This document shows, in pieces, positions 31,892 through 40,565 of a stretch of 42,412 nt of DNA. The DNA is from RGIG1959 sp045651865 (GTDB lineage: Bacteria > Bacillota > Clostridia > Oscillospirales > Acutalibacteraceae). Under the pieces are notes generated by a model. It was not told the origin of the DNA. It saw only the letters and a program-made list of their open reading frames with translations, and ran no database searches. The DNA is taken from NCBI GenBank assembly GCA_045651865.1, contig JAZRTC010000089.1, positions 1-42,412 on the forward strand, read 5' to 3'. Position 1 is the stretch's first letter. Each line of letters begins with the position of its first letter. A program made the translations under genes and the position numbers.

Positions 31892-32896
31892 ATGGCAAAC
31901 AATGTGAAATTTGAAGGAAAAGAGCGTCGTATGGCCAAGATCGAAGCCTTCCTCGCGGAGAACGGTCTGGGTTCGATGGAAGAAGCTCGTGATCTCTGCC
32001 TCTCCAAGGGCATTGATGTCGACGCAATCGTGAAGGGCGTTCAGCCCATCGCTTTTGAAAATGCTGTGTGGGCGTACACCCTCGGTGTGGCGCTCGCGCT
32101 TAAGCGCGGCGTGACCGATGCGGCTGAGGCTGCGGCGGTCATCGGCGAAGGCCTGCAGGCGTTCACCGTGCCCGGCTCTGTTGCTGAGCAGCGCAAGGTT
32201 GGTCTGGGTCACGGCAACCTGGGCAAGATGCTCCTCTCCGAGGAGACGGCATGCTTCGCGTTCCTCGCAGGCCACGAGTCCTTCGCGGCGGCTGAGGGTG
32301 CGATCGGTATTGCGCGCACCGCGAACAAGGTTCGTAAGAACCCCCTGCGCGTCATCCTCAACGGCCTTGGCAAAGACGCGGCGTATATCATCAGCCGCAT
32401 CAACGGCTTCACCTTCGTGGAGACCGAGTATGATTTCGCGACCGATACGCTGAAGATCGTGGAGGAAAAGGCTTTCTCCGACGGCGAGCGTGCAAAGGCC
32501 AAGTGCTACGGCGCCAACGATGTTCTCGAAGGCGTGGCAATCATGCAGCACGAGAGCGTGGAAGTGTCCATCACCGGTAACTCCACCAACCCCACCCGCT
32601 TCCAGCATCCCGTTGCCGGCACCTACAAGAAGTGGGCGATCGAAAACGGCAAAAAGTATTTCTCCGTGGCTTCGCGCGGCGGCACGGGCCGTACCCTGCA
32701 CCCCGATAATGTGGCGGCAGGCCCCGCTTCCTACGGCATGACTGATACCATGGGTCGTATGCACGGCGATGCGCAGTTCGCAGGTTCGTCCTCCGTTCCC
32801 GCACACGTCGAGATGATGGGCCTCATCGGCGCCGGTAACAACCCGATGGTCGGTATGACCGTCGCTTGCGCTGTTGCGGTTTCCGAAGTGAAATAA
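31892..32896 (+). CDS. GGGtGRT family protein
   Basis: 334 residues; ATG 31892 preceded by GAGGAGG. The name-giving motif appears as SRGGTGRTLHPDNVAAGPAS near residue 275. Other conserved parts are GLGHGNLGKMLLSEE, GAIGIARTANKVRKNP and the end GMTVACAVAVSEVK. No signal peptide or membrane helix, so it is cytoplasmic. The family has no proven activity; its fixed pairing with the IscU-like protein upstream points to a shared Fe-S or sulfur role. Codon bias is strong, suggesting high expression. Confidence 0.88.
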   Translation: MANNVKFEGKERRMAKIEAFLAENGLGSMEEARDLCLSKGIDVDAIVKGVQPIAFENAVWAYTLGVALALKRGVTDAAEAAAVIGEGLQAFTVPGSVAEQRKVGLGHGNLGKMLLSEETACFAFLAGHESFAAAEGAIGIARTANKVRKNPLRVILNGLGKDAAYIISRINGFTFVETEYDFATDTLKIVEEKAFSDGERAKAKCYGANDVLEGVAIMQHESVEVSITGNSTNPTRFQHPVAGTYKKWAIENGKKYFSVASRGGTGRTLHPDNVAAGPASYGMTDTMGRMHGDAQFAGSSSVPAHVEMMGLIGAGNNPMVGMTVACAVAVSEVK

Positions 32897-32905
32897 GCAT
32901 AACAC

Positions 32906-32938
32906 AAAAAACGGACGGGCTTTTGCCCGTCCGTTTTT
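32906..32938 (+). terminator. Terminator of the IscU-like/GGGtGRT operon
   Basis: A-run, stem ACGGACGGGC/GCCCGTCCGT (32911-32920 with 32925-32934), TTTT loop, T-run. Confidence 0.92.
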
Positions 32939-33002
32939 GCGTATATGTGCCAAGCTGAGGGTGTCAAAATCCGGCAGGGTGCGTGAAACGCCCCGATTAT
33001 TC

Positions 33003-33031
33003 TTGAAAAACCGCTTCCGGTATGATACACT
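33003..33031 (+). promoter_or_regulatory. Promoter of the 33067 gene
   Basis: -35 TTGAAA (33003-33008), 17-base spacer, -10 TACACT (33026-33031). Confidence 0.6.
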
Positions 33032-33066
33032 GGTTGTATACCGATGGGTAAAGGGGAAGAATGACC

Positions 33067-34551
33067 ATGAAACTCAGTCCGCTGAAAAAAATTAAGCTTG
33101 GTTTTTTTGCGTGTGTGGTGTTTGCTGTTTCGATCGCGGTGTTTTTGTGGGGTGGCTTTTGGTCGACCCTTGTTTTTCTGGCGCTGACGATGATTGCGGT
33201 TCTTATCGTCGTTACCGTGCGCACTCCTGCCGATACCGAAAATGTGTTTGACCGCCATAAAAAAGGGGCGATTTTGCTGGCGACGGTTGCAGGCTGTGTG
33301 CTGGTGATTGCCTGCTGTTTCGCACCGTTTCTGTCGGGTGTCTCCAATATGACAGAAGCGCGCTTTGCCGATGCAGATCTTTTTGAGTATTATACAGCGC
33401 AACTGTCACTCACCTTCATTTCCATCTCGGTTATGAGCGTGCTGTCCGACAAAAGCGTGATCATTTACTGGGCAAATGTGTCCGAGGACCGACTGATCCG
33501 TCCCACCTTTTCGTGCTTTGCCGCCTATACCTATTACTCCATCGGTGCAACGCTCGGTTCGGGACTGGGCGTAATGCTGAACAAGCCGTTTCTGTTTGTT
33601 TCCTTTTTCGCGGTGAATGTCGGCGTATTGATTTTACTGACTGTGTCAATGATCGATGTGTATTATGGCCGCGATACCAAAAAGAAAAAGCTTGCCCAAA
33701 CCCTTGTTCCCGATTCGGCGCACAACGCGGCCTACAAGACGAAAATGCTCGGATTGGAACAAAATATCCTGCGTGCCGCGGATGAAAAGAATATGGCGTT
33801 TCTGCAGGAGGTGTATGAGCTGTACATCTCCCATCCTGAAAAATTTCAGTTTGATACCGGTCGTGAAGCGATTTCGGCAATGGTGTCCACGCTCGATGCG
33901 CAGACCACAGGGCCATTCCTTCGTGCACTTGATAACAACTTGCGCGAGAGACTGAATTCGTTTCCGTCCGTAGACGAGATACGGGCATTGAGGATGGTTC
34001 CCTCGCGGTGTATGTGGCAAGGGTTTGATACGGATCTTTGGTGGATTCTCAGTACAGACAAACCCGCACATTTTCTCGAACAGGTTTCGATACCGGCGGA
34101 TGGCGGTATTTCCTCCCCGAATGCCAACCTGTTTCTGCGCACGATTGTGAGACGGATCGCGCTGGGATACAACTTCTGTGTGGCGGGCTATCTTGTAAAA
34201 TGTCAGGAAGCCGGCAAGGACATAAATCCCGATGATTACTTTGTCTCGGATGTTGCTGCCGATGAATTCACATGGTCTATTTATCAACCGAAAACCGTCG
34301 ATGGAACGCCGCTGCCTTTTGAACGCTACAAAGAGATACTTGACGAGATGTACTTTCTGAGGGACAACCAAGTATCAATTGCTCTGGTCCACCTTGTGGC
34401 TCAGGTGGTGAAGGAGGGGCATAACTGGATTGCAGTTAAGTATCTCACTGCCCTGCCGTTTGTGAAGTACTGGCTGCAAGAGGAGTATACGGTGTATGAT
34501 GCGAGCGCGCTTGCCATCCTGGAAAAGCTTCCGGAAGAAGCAGATTGTTAA
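33067..34551 (+). CDS. Polytopic membrane protein with large cytoplasmic domain, unknown
   Basis: 494 residues from ATG 33067, 9 bases after AAAGGGGA; an in-frame ATG at 33061 is also possible but lies too close to that site. Five to six membrane helices occupy residues about 8-200, the clearest being ILLATVAGCVLVIACCFAPFL and PFLFVSFFAVNVGVLILLTV. The remaining 290 residues are soluble and probably cytoplasmic, with no metal, nucleotide or peptidase motif I can see. The gene is poorer in GC than its neighbours and uses more A/T-ending codons, so recent gain is possible. It has its own promoter and terminator. I do not recognise the family. Confidence 0.7.
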   Translation: MKLSPLKKIKLGFFACVVFAVSIAVFLWGGFWSTLVFLALTMIAVLIVVTVRTPADTENVFDRHKKGAILLATVAGCVLVIACCFAPFLSGVSNMTEARFADADLFEYYTAQLSLTFISISVMSVLSDKSVIIYWANVSEDRLIRPTFSCFAAYTYYSIGATLGSGLGVMLNKPFLFVSFFAVNVGVLILLTVSMIDVYYGRDTKKKKLAQTLVPDSAHNAAYKTKMLGLEQNILRAADEKNMAFLQEVYELYISHPEKFQFDTGREAISAMVSTLDAQTTGPFLRALDNNLRERLNSFPSVDEIRALRMVPSRCMWQGFDTDLWWILSTDKPAHFLEQVSIPADGGISSPNANLFLRTIVRRIALGYNFCVAGYLVKCQEAGKDINPDDYFVSDVAADEFTWSIYQPKTVDGTPLPFERYKEILDEMYFLRDNQVSIALVHLVAQVVKEGHNWIAVKYLTALPFVKYWLQEEYTVYDASALAILEKLPEEADC

Positions 34552-34559
34552 ACTATAAG

Positions 34560-34590
34560 AAAAACTCCGTGTTGCAACACGGAGTTTTTT
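34560..34590. terminator. Bidirectional terminator
   Basis: Perfect palindrome AACTCCGTGTTGCAACACGG... (arms 34561-34574 and 34575-34588) ending in a T-run; it lies between genes converging at 34551 and 34595. Confidence 0.88.
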
Positions 34591-34594
34591 CATG

Positions 34595-35944
34595 TCATTT
34601 ATATTGCTTGACGCGTTTGCGTTTGTGTTTGCGGCGGGATTGGTTGTGCACGACACTCATGATGATATAACTGACAAGCAGGATGGCAAGCAGTGCATAC
34701 ACAATCAGCATCGCGGGACTGAGAAGCACGGTTCGGATGCCGTGAAGCAGGGCAAGAAGCTGGCTTTTGGCGACAGCATCCGCCGCGCACAGCTCCACGG
34801 TGCCGACGACTTCGTTGCCGTCATAGATGGCGGCGGTGCCGCATACTTGTCCTTTTTCAACGGGTGCGGTGAGTTTCTCTTCGCTCAACGAGATCTCATA
34901 GCGAAGGGTGTTGAGGTCAAGATCGTTGCGGAGCATGCCTTCAAGGCTCTCGCCTGCGACCAGCGCCACCGAATCGGTGCGCCACGCAAGGTCAACGGGA
35001 ATACGGCTGACAGGTTGTCCTTTGCTGACGATGGTTTTGTAAGTGAACGCGTTGTATGCCCAGCGGTACAGCGTCATGGTATCGGTGAAGGCAAGACCGT
35101 CGGTGCCTTCGGCGTCCTTACAGCCCATCACCACGGTGAGGAATTCAATACCCTCGTCCCGGGCGATGGAGGCGCAGGACTGTCCGATGGATTCGGTGAA
35201 GCCCGAGCGTCCCAGCACCAGCGGTGCATAGTAAAATTCCGACGCAGGGCGGAGCATTTCGTTGGTGGTCGGCCAGAAATCCGGTTCGCCGTTGACGGTG
35301 ACACCGTATTCATCGCGGCTGAGCATCGTGATCATGGCGGGGTACTCGTATGTCGCGTAGCGGAGCATCGTGTACATATCACGGGCGCTGGTGTAGTGAT
35401 CGGCGTGATCAAGACCGAAGATGTTGGTGAAATGTGTATTTTCACAGCCGATCTCGGCGGCGAGCGCATTCATTCCTTCAACAAAGCGGGATTGCGTACC
35501 TGCCAGCGAGGTGGCAAGCGTGCCGACTGCATCGGCGGCAGTCTGAATCATCGATACCGACAGCAGATCTTCAAGTTTCCAGCTTTCGCCGAAGTTCATG
35601 CCCACGGTGTACAGTCCCGTGCCCGCAAAGGTATTGAAGATCGATTCCGTGAAGGTGCCGGTTGCCACGGCGGGGTCAATGTTTTGCTCGTCCATCAGCT
35701 TGAGTGCATATAAGCCGACCATCACGCGCACCATACCCGAAGGCGGCAGGCGCTTGTCGGCATTCTCTTCATAAAGCAGCATATCGTCCGACGGGTCGGT
35801 ACCGAGGTACACCACCATCGCCGAGGTGGCGACGGGATTGACATCGTCGGGAAGTGTGTACGCCGCGCCGGCGGTCAGCGGCATACAGAACAATATCAGG
35901 ACAGTCACAGCGGTGCAAAGCAACGCCAAAAGCCGTTTGTGCAC
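34595..35944 (-). CDS. Penicillin-binding-protein (D,D-carboxypeptidase) homologue lacking catalytic residues
   Basis: 449 residues from GTG 35944, 8 bases after AAAGGAG on the minus strand (GTG 35953 overlaps that site). A signal peptide (to about residue 27) is followed by a DacF/PBP5-like domain, about 35-300, and a C-terminal domain to about 385. It ends with a membrane helix (LLSPAMLIVYALLAILLVSYII) and a very basic tail. Aligning by eye with DacF, the SxxK motif reads GMVR (70-73), SxN reads TAA (135-137) and KTG reads RSG (246-248). All three catalytic motifs are thus lost while the fold phrases (FVEGMNALAAEIG, HFTNIFGLDH) remain. It is probably a non-enzymatic surface protein that binds peptidoglycan or partners. 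Confidence 0.8.
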   Translation of the reverse strand: MHKRLLALLCTAVTVLILFCMPLTAGAAYTLPDDVNPVATSAMVVYLGTDPSDDMLLYEENADKRLPPSGMVRVMVGLYALKLMDEQNIDPAVATGTFTESIFNTFAGTGLYTVGMNFGESWKLEDLLSVSMIQTAADAVGTLATSLAGTQSRFVEGMNALAAEIGCENTHFTNIFGLDHADHYTSARDMYTMLRYATYEYPAMITMLSRDEYGVTVNGEPDFWPTTNEMLRPASEFYYAPLVLGRSGFTESIGQSCASIARDEGIEFLTVVMGCKDAEGTDGLAFTDTMTLYRWAYNAFTYKTIVSKGQPVSRIPVDLAWRTDSVALVAGESLEGMLRNDLDLNTLRYEISLSEEKLTAPVEKGQVCGTAAIYDGNEVVGTVELCAADAVAKSQLLALLHGIRTVLLSPAMLIVYALLAILLVSYIIMSVVHNQSRRKHKRKRVKQYK

Positions 35945-35977
35945 AGCGCACACTCCTTTCGGGGCAGAATTTACTTC

Positions 35978-35986
35978 ATTATAGCA
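35978..35986 (-). promoter_or_regulatory. Extended -10 promoter of the PBP homologue
   Basis: Minus strand TGCTATAAT (35986-35978), i.e. TGn plus a consensus -10; the -35 is weak (ACAAAA-like). Confidence 0.6.
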
Positions 35987-36128
35987 TACAAGTTTGGATT
36001 TTTGTAGAGGGAGTTTGTGTTTTTTTCAAGGAATTTGTCGTGAACCGTGAAAAAAGGTGGATTTTTGGGAAAACATGGTGTATACTGTAAAGAGATAAAA
36101 GTTTTACCTTTAAAAGGAGGTGCCGAAT

Positions 36129-36563
36129 ATGGCACTTAACCGTTTGAAAGCAAATATCTGCGGCACGACCTACACGCTTGTGTCCGAGGAAACCTTAAGT
36201 TACATGCGCGATCTCGTTGCCGAGGTCGATGGCGATATGACCAAAATCCTGTCCGCCGATTCCCGTATGAGCACAACGATGGCGGCGGTGCTGACGGCGG
36301 TGACCAATGCGGATAAAGCCCGCAAGGAAACGGCGGCGGCAGACGAACTGCGCCTGAAGCTCAAGCGTCTGGTGGATGATAACGAAGCGCTTGAGGACCG
36401 TCTGGCGGCGGCCCGTGAGGAAGTTGACCGCTTGTCAAAGGAAAATCTGGCACTTCGCGCAGCAGCGACGCCTGCGGCACCGAAAAAGCCTGCCGCCAAA
36501 AAGGCGCAGATGACCTTGCTTGACAGCTTTGAAGAAATTATTGATGATGCGGAGGAGACCTGA
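36129..36563 (+). CDS. zapA: Cell division protein ZapA
   Basis: 144 residues; ATG 36129 lies 8 bases after AAAGGAGG (GTG 36120 overlaps it). Residues 1-65 form the ZapA head: strand NRLKANICGTTYTLVSEE, then a helix starting MRDLVAEVDGDM. A long coiled coil follows, about 68-115 (ELRLKLKRLVDDNEALEDRL). A Pro/Ala/Lys linker ends in a short acidic tail motif LLDSFEEIIDD. ZapA tetramers crosslink FtsZ filaments at mid-cell. The last base of its stop is the first base of the U32 gene start (TGATG), a common Firmicute arrangement. A weak -10 TATACT lies at 36081-36086. Confidence 0.88.
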   Translation: MALNRLKANICGTTYTLVSEETLSYMRDLVAEVDGDMTKILSADSRMSTTMAAVLTAVTNADKARKETAAADELRLKLKRLVDDNEALEDRLAAAREEVDRLSKENLALRAAATPAAPKKPAAKKAQMTLLDSFEEIIDDAEET

Positions 36564-38650
36564 TGTCTCGCACCCAAACCAACAACATAGAGCTGCTCGC
36601 TCCCGTGGGTTCACCCGAAGCGCTCACCGCCGCTGTGCGGTGCGGCGCCAATGCGGTGTATCTCGGAGCGGGCTCTTTTCATGCCCGCCAGAACTCCCAG
36701 CCGTTTGATGAGGAGGGTCTGCGTGAGGCGGTGCGCTATTGTCATGCGCATGGCGTCAAGGTGCATATGACGCTCAACACCCTCATTCGCGAAGAGGAAT
36801 TCGATGCGGCGCTTGCCGATGCCGCCCGCGCGGCAGAACTCGGCATTGATGCGCTCATTGTGCAGGATCGCGGGCTTGCCGCCGCGATTCACCGTGCCGC
36901 TCCCGCGCTGGAGTTGCACGCGTCGACTCAGCTTACCTGCCATACCCCCGAGGGTGTGCGAAAACTGCAAAAAGACGGCTTTTCGCGTGTGGTGCTTGCC
37001 CGCGAAATGAGCCGTGAGGAAATCGCCGCGTGCTGTGCGGTCGGCTGTGAAGTCGAGACATTTGTCCACGGTGCGCTGTGTATGAGTGTGTCGGGGCAAT
37101 GCCTGCTGTCGGCAATGCTCGGCGGACGAAGCGGCAACCGCGGACGATGCGCCCAGCCGTGCCGTCTGCCGTTTGCTGTGGGCAAAGCCCCGCGGGAGGA
37201 CGAGCGTGCGCTCAGCCTGAAGGATCTGTCGCTGTGTGATGCGGCGCAGGAACTCGCCTCGCTCGGTGTATGTTCCTTGAAGATCGAAGGGCGGATGAAG
37301 CGCCCTGAATATGTGGCGGCGGCAGTCAGTGTGTGCCGCGCCGCCATCGACGGCAGACCGATCGATTTACAGCTTGCCGAGGATCTGCGCGCGGTGTTTT
37401 CCCGCAACGGATTCACCGACGGCTATTACACGGGACACCGCGACATGGCGATGTTCGGTGCACGCACCAAGGACGATGTAACGGCCGCACCTGCCGCGCA
37501 GAAGCGGCTTTTACAGCTCTACCACCGCGAGGTCGGGCATATCCCGCTTTCGATGACGCTGTTTATGGCGGCGGATGAACCGATGACCTTGCTTGCAACG
37601 GACGGCAACGGCAACACCGTCACCGCCACGGGCGAAATCCCGCGTGAGGGAGACGCGAATACGGAACGCTTGAAAAGTGCACTTCAAAAGCTCGGCGGCA
37701 CGCCGTTTGTCGCCGAGGATATCACGGTTTGTGCGGCTGACGGCACGGATGCACCGTTGTCGGCGGTCAATGCGCTTCGTCGCGAAGCGATCGAGCGCCT
37801 GACAGCCTTGCGGCAGGAGGTTGTGTCGGTGACTTTTGCACCGACTCCGACCCCGCCGATGACGCCCTATGTGCCGAAAGAGAAGCAACTGCTGGTGCGG
37901 TTGCAGGATGCCGCGCAGTGGAGCGAGGCAGTCGCCGTGCAGGCGGCACTTGTGGTGCTGCCGCTGTCTACTCCGCCGGAAACGCTGTGTGCCTGTGCTT
38001 CACAAGGAAAGGTGGCAGTGGAAATCCCGCGCGGGATGTTCTCCGCAGAGCAACGCATCCGCGAACAGCTCGCCAAAGCAAAGGCGGCGGGAGCGGTTGC
38101 TGCCATGGTGCATAATGTCGGCGCGTTGCCGCTGTGTGAAGAGGCGGGCTTGCCTGTTCTGGGCGGCTTCGGATTATATACGATGAACACCGAAACGCTC
38201 GCCGTTCACGCGGCGGACGGGTTGCAGGCGGCAACGCTGTCGCCTGAGCTGACCGCGCCGCAGATGCGCTTTGCAAAGAACAGCCCGATCCCGTTGACGG
38301 CGCTTGTTTACGGGCGGTTGCCGCTGATGTTGCTGCGCAATTGTCCCGCGAGCGCGAAACACGGATGTAAGGATTGCAAGCAAGACCGCGCGATGGTGGA
38401 TCGCAAGGGCGTGAAATTCCCGCTGGTTTGTGCGGGCGGCTGTGCGGATCTGCTCAATTCCGTGCCGCTGTATTGGCTTGACCGACTCGACACCCTACCC
38501 GTGTCGCTTTATACCATATATATGACAACAGAAGACCGTAAGGAAACCGCGCGGATCGTATCGCTTGCCGCCGATGCCGCGACAGGGCATCCTGTCCCTG
38601 CCGAGCAGGCAATGAAGGATGGCTTTACAAGAGGCATGAAAGTGCAGTGA
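36563..38650 (+). CDS. U32 family peptidase-like protein (with DUF3656-type C-terminus)
   Basis: 695 residues; ATG 36563 overlaps the zapA stop. The N-terminal TIM-barrel region has ELLAPVGSPEALTAAVRCGANAVYLGA and LHASTQLTCHTPEG. The U32 signature with conserved Cys follows: FVHGALCMSVSGQCLLSAMLGGR (first half) and RGRCAQPCR. RlhA/TrhP-type members use these Cys for an iron-sulfur cluster and take part in RNA hydroxylation, so an RNA-modifying role is as likely as proteolysis. The C-terminal half (about 330-690) resembles DUF3656 and ends with another Cys-bearing stretch (HGCKDCKQDR). Confidence 0.85.
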   Translation: MSRTQTNNIELLAPVGSPEALTAAVRCGANAVYLGAGSFHARQNSQPFDEEGLREAVRYCHAHGVKVHMTLNTLIREEEFDAALADAARAAELGIDALIVQDRGLAAAIHRAAPALELHASTQLTCHTPEGVRKLQKDGFSRVVLAREMSREEIAACCAVGCEVETFVHGALCMSVSGQCLLSAMLGGRSGNRGRCAQPCRLPFAVGKAPREDERALSLKDLSLCDAAQELASLGVCSLKIEGRMKRPEYVAAAVSVCRAAIDGRPIDLQLAEDLRAVFSRNGFTDGYYTGHRDMAMFGARTKDDVTAAPAAQKRLLQLYHREVGHIPLSMTLFMAADEPMTLLATDGNGNTVTATGEIPREGDANTERLKSALQKLGGTPFVAEDITVCAADGTDAPLSAVNALRREAIERLTALRQEVVSVTFAPTPTPPMTPYVPKEKQLLVRLQDAAQWSEAVAVQAALVVLPLSTPPETLCACASQGKVAVEIPRGMFSAEQRIREQLAKAKAAGAVAAMVHNVGALPLCEEAGLPVLGGFGLYTMNTETLAVHAADGLQAATLSPELTAPQMRFAKNSPIPLTALVYGRLPLMLLRNCPASAKHGCKDCKQDRAMVDRKGVKFPLVCAGGCADLLNSVPLYWLDRLDTLPVSLYTIYMTTEDRKETARIVSLAADAATGHPVPAEQAMKDGFTRGMKVQ

Positions 38651-38661
38651 CTTTCCAAAAC

Positions 38662-38694
38662 AAAAACCCGCATCCTGTAAGGATGCGGGTTTTT
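38662..38694. terminator. Bidirectional terminator
   Basis: A-run, stem ACCCGCATCC/GGATGCGGGT (38666-38675 with 38681-38690), 5-base loop, T-run; between genes converging at 38650 and 38703. Confidence 0.92.
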
Positions 38695-38702
38695 CATATT
38701 TC

Positions 38703-40298
38703 TTACGCTTTGAGCCACAGCACCTCATAGGGGCGCAGGGTGTCGGCTTTGTCGCCGTAGTTGGAAAGGATGACCTTGGCATCGGCGGGGACGCACGCGG
38801 GGAATGCCGCTTCTGTCTCGTCGAAACGGGAGACGACATACACAACCTCGTCACCGCTGGTGCGGGTATACACGGAGGTGTGATCTTTGTTCTCAAGCAA
38901 CTCAAACACGCCGTCTGCCATGGCATTTTCGCTCTTGCGCAGGGCGAGCATCTTGCGGTAGAAGTTCAGCACCGACTTGGGATCGTTATCCTGCTCCTCA
39001 ACGGTGAAGCCTTCGTCAACCTGCGTCTTGATCCACGGCGTGCCGCTTGTGAAGCCGCCTTCCTTGCCCGTCGTCCACGGGATGGGCGTTCTGCCGCAGT
39101 CGCGGCTGCCGAATTGCAGGCGGGCGAGGATCTCCTCTTCGGAATACTTGCCCGTTGCTTTCAGCTCTTCATAGCCGTTAAAGGTCTCGATGTCGCGGTA
39201 TTCATCCATCGTGCTAAAGGTCGGGTCATGCAGACCGAGTTCCTGACCCTGATAGATCACCGCGATACCGCGCATACCGTAAAGCATACCGGCGAGCATC
39301 GTCGCACTTTCATACGGATACTTGTCACGGTCGCCGAAGCGGGACAGCGAGCGGGGCTGGTCGTGATTTTCCATCACCAGCACAGGGTAGCTGTCGTTGG
39401 CAAGACCGTTTTCCCACTTGGCAAGGATGTCGACAAATGCCGTGCGGTCAACGGGTTCGGGCATCCACTTGTCGCCGCCGATGCGGCCCAGAAGAATATG
39501 CTCAAACTGGAAGGTGGAGGTCAGCTCGCCGCGCTCCTCACCCGTCAGGGCAAGCGCTTGGGCGGGGGACAGACCCCAGGTTTCACCGATGGTCAGCGCG
39601 CCGTGCGGGCCGAGAGCCTCGGTGTGAAGCTGATGCAGGTAGCTGTGCAGGCGGTCACCGAACAGCACATTGCCCTCTTCATCCTTAGCGAGGCTGTTGA
39701 TGACATCGCAACGGAAGCCCGCGACACCCATATCCAGCCAGTAGTTGATCATATCGACGATTTCCTGACGCACTTTGGGATTTTCCCAGTTCAGGTCGGG
39801 TTGTTTCTTGGAGAACAGGTGCAGGTAATACTGCTGTGTTGTCTCATTCCATTCCCAGATGCTACCGCCGAATGCCGCCTTGAGATCGCTGGGTGCGTGA
39901 CCGTCGACGGGATCGCGCCAGATGTAATAATCGCGGTAGGGGTTGTCGCGGCTCTTGCGCGCCTCTTGGAACCAGTAGTGCTCATCGGAGGTGTGGTTGA
40001 CAACAAGGTCGAGAAGCACGCGGATGCCGTGCGCTTTGCCGACTTCGATCAGCTCTTTGAAATCGTCAAGTGTGCCGTATTCGGGGCCGATGTCGCGGTA
40101 GTCTGCAATATCGTAGCCGTTGTCGTCACCGGGCGAGGGGTAGCAGGGGGACAGCCAGATGGCGTTGACGCCGAGTTCCTGCAGATAAGGGATCTTGGAA
40201 ATGATGCCGCGCAGATCGCCGATGCCGTCACCGTTGGTGTCAAGATAGCTCTTCGGGTAGATCTGGTAGACGATGGACTCCTTGTGCCATTGTTTCAT
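38703..40298 (-). CDS. GH13 alpha-glucosidase (oligo-1,6-glucosidase type)
   Basis: 531 residues; ATG 40298 with GGAGG on the minus strand. All four GH13 regions are seen: LLDLVVNHTSDEH (I), GFRCDVINSLA with nucleophile Asp (II), LTIGETW with acid/base Glu (III) and VMENHDQPR with the third Asp (IV). The start KESIVYQIYPKSYLDTNGDGIGDL and the region GYDIADYRDIGPEYG are typical of oligo-1,6-glucosidase/trehalose-6-phosphate hydrolase members. The Val after the nucleophile (GFRCDV) is linked to preference for alpha-1,6 links in this subfamily. No signal peptide, so it acts on imported oligosaccharides. It is monocistronic and divergent from the binding-protein gene. Confidence 0.92.
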   Translation of the reverse strand: MKQWHKESIVYQIYPKSYLDTNGDGIGDLRGIISKIPYLQELGVNAIWLSPCYPSPGDDNGYDIADYRDIGPEYGTLDDFKELIEVGKAHGIRVLLDLVVNHTSDEHYWFQEARKSRDNPYRDYYIWRDPVDGHAPSDLKAAFGGSIWEWNETTQQYYLHLFSKKQPDLNWENPKVRQEIVDMINYWLDMGVAGFRCDVINSLAKDEEGNVLFGDRLHSYLHQLHTEALGPHGALTIGETWGLSPAQALALTGEERGELTSTFQFEHILLGRIGGDKWMPEPVDRTAFVDILAKWENGLANDSYPVLVMENHDQPRSLSRFGDRDKYPYESATMLAGMLYGMRGIAVIYQGQELGLHDPTFSTMDEYRDIETFNGYEELKATGKYSEEEILARLQFGSRDCGRTPIPWTTGKEGGFTSGTPWIKTQVDEGFTVEEQDNDPKSVLNFYRKMLALRKSENAMADGVFELLENKDHTSVYTRTSGDEVVYVVSRFDETEAAFPACVPADAKVILSNYGDKADTLRPYEVLWLKA

Positions 40299-40338
40299 AT
40301 TCGGTACCTCCGTTCGGGGGATATTGTATGCTTCTTTT

Positions 40339-40367
40339 ATCATACCATATAATATGACATTTGGCAA
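40339..40367 (-). promoter_or_regulatory. Sigma-A promoter of the alpha-glucosidase gene
   Basis: Minus strand: -35 TTGCCA (40362-40367), 17-base spacer, -10 TATGAT (40339-40344). No clear operator palindrome is seen nearby. Confidence 0.75.
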
Positions 40368-40472
40368 GACGGAAAAGCAAGACGACCTGCGACGCGACGG
40401 ATTACCGCTACATTTAAAAGATTTTGTGAAAATATATTAAAATATACACCGAAAATTTGGAACTACCCACAA

Positions 40473-40500
40473 TTGCATTTACGCTTTTATGTGTTAAAAT
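40473..40500 (+). promoter_or_regulatory. Promoter of the branched-chain-type ABC operon
   Basis: -35 TTGCAT (40473-40478), 16-base spacer, -10 TAAAAT (40495-40500). Confidence 0.55.
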
Positions 40501-40565
40501 GGTAAAGTACACATACGATAGATATGGCGGTACGAAAATATATATCAGTGAGGAGTTTTCTGATT

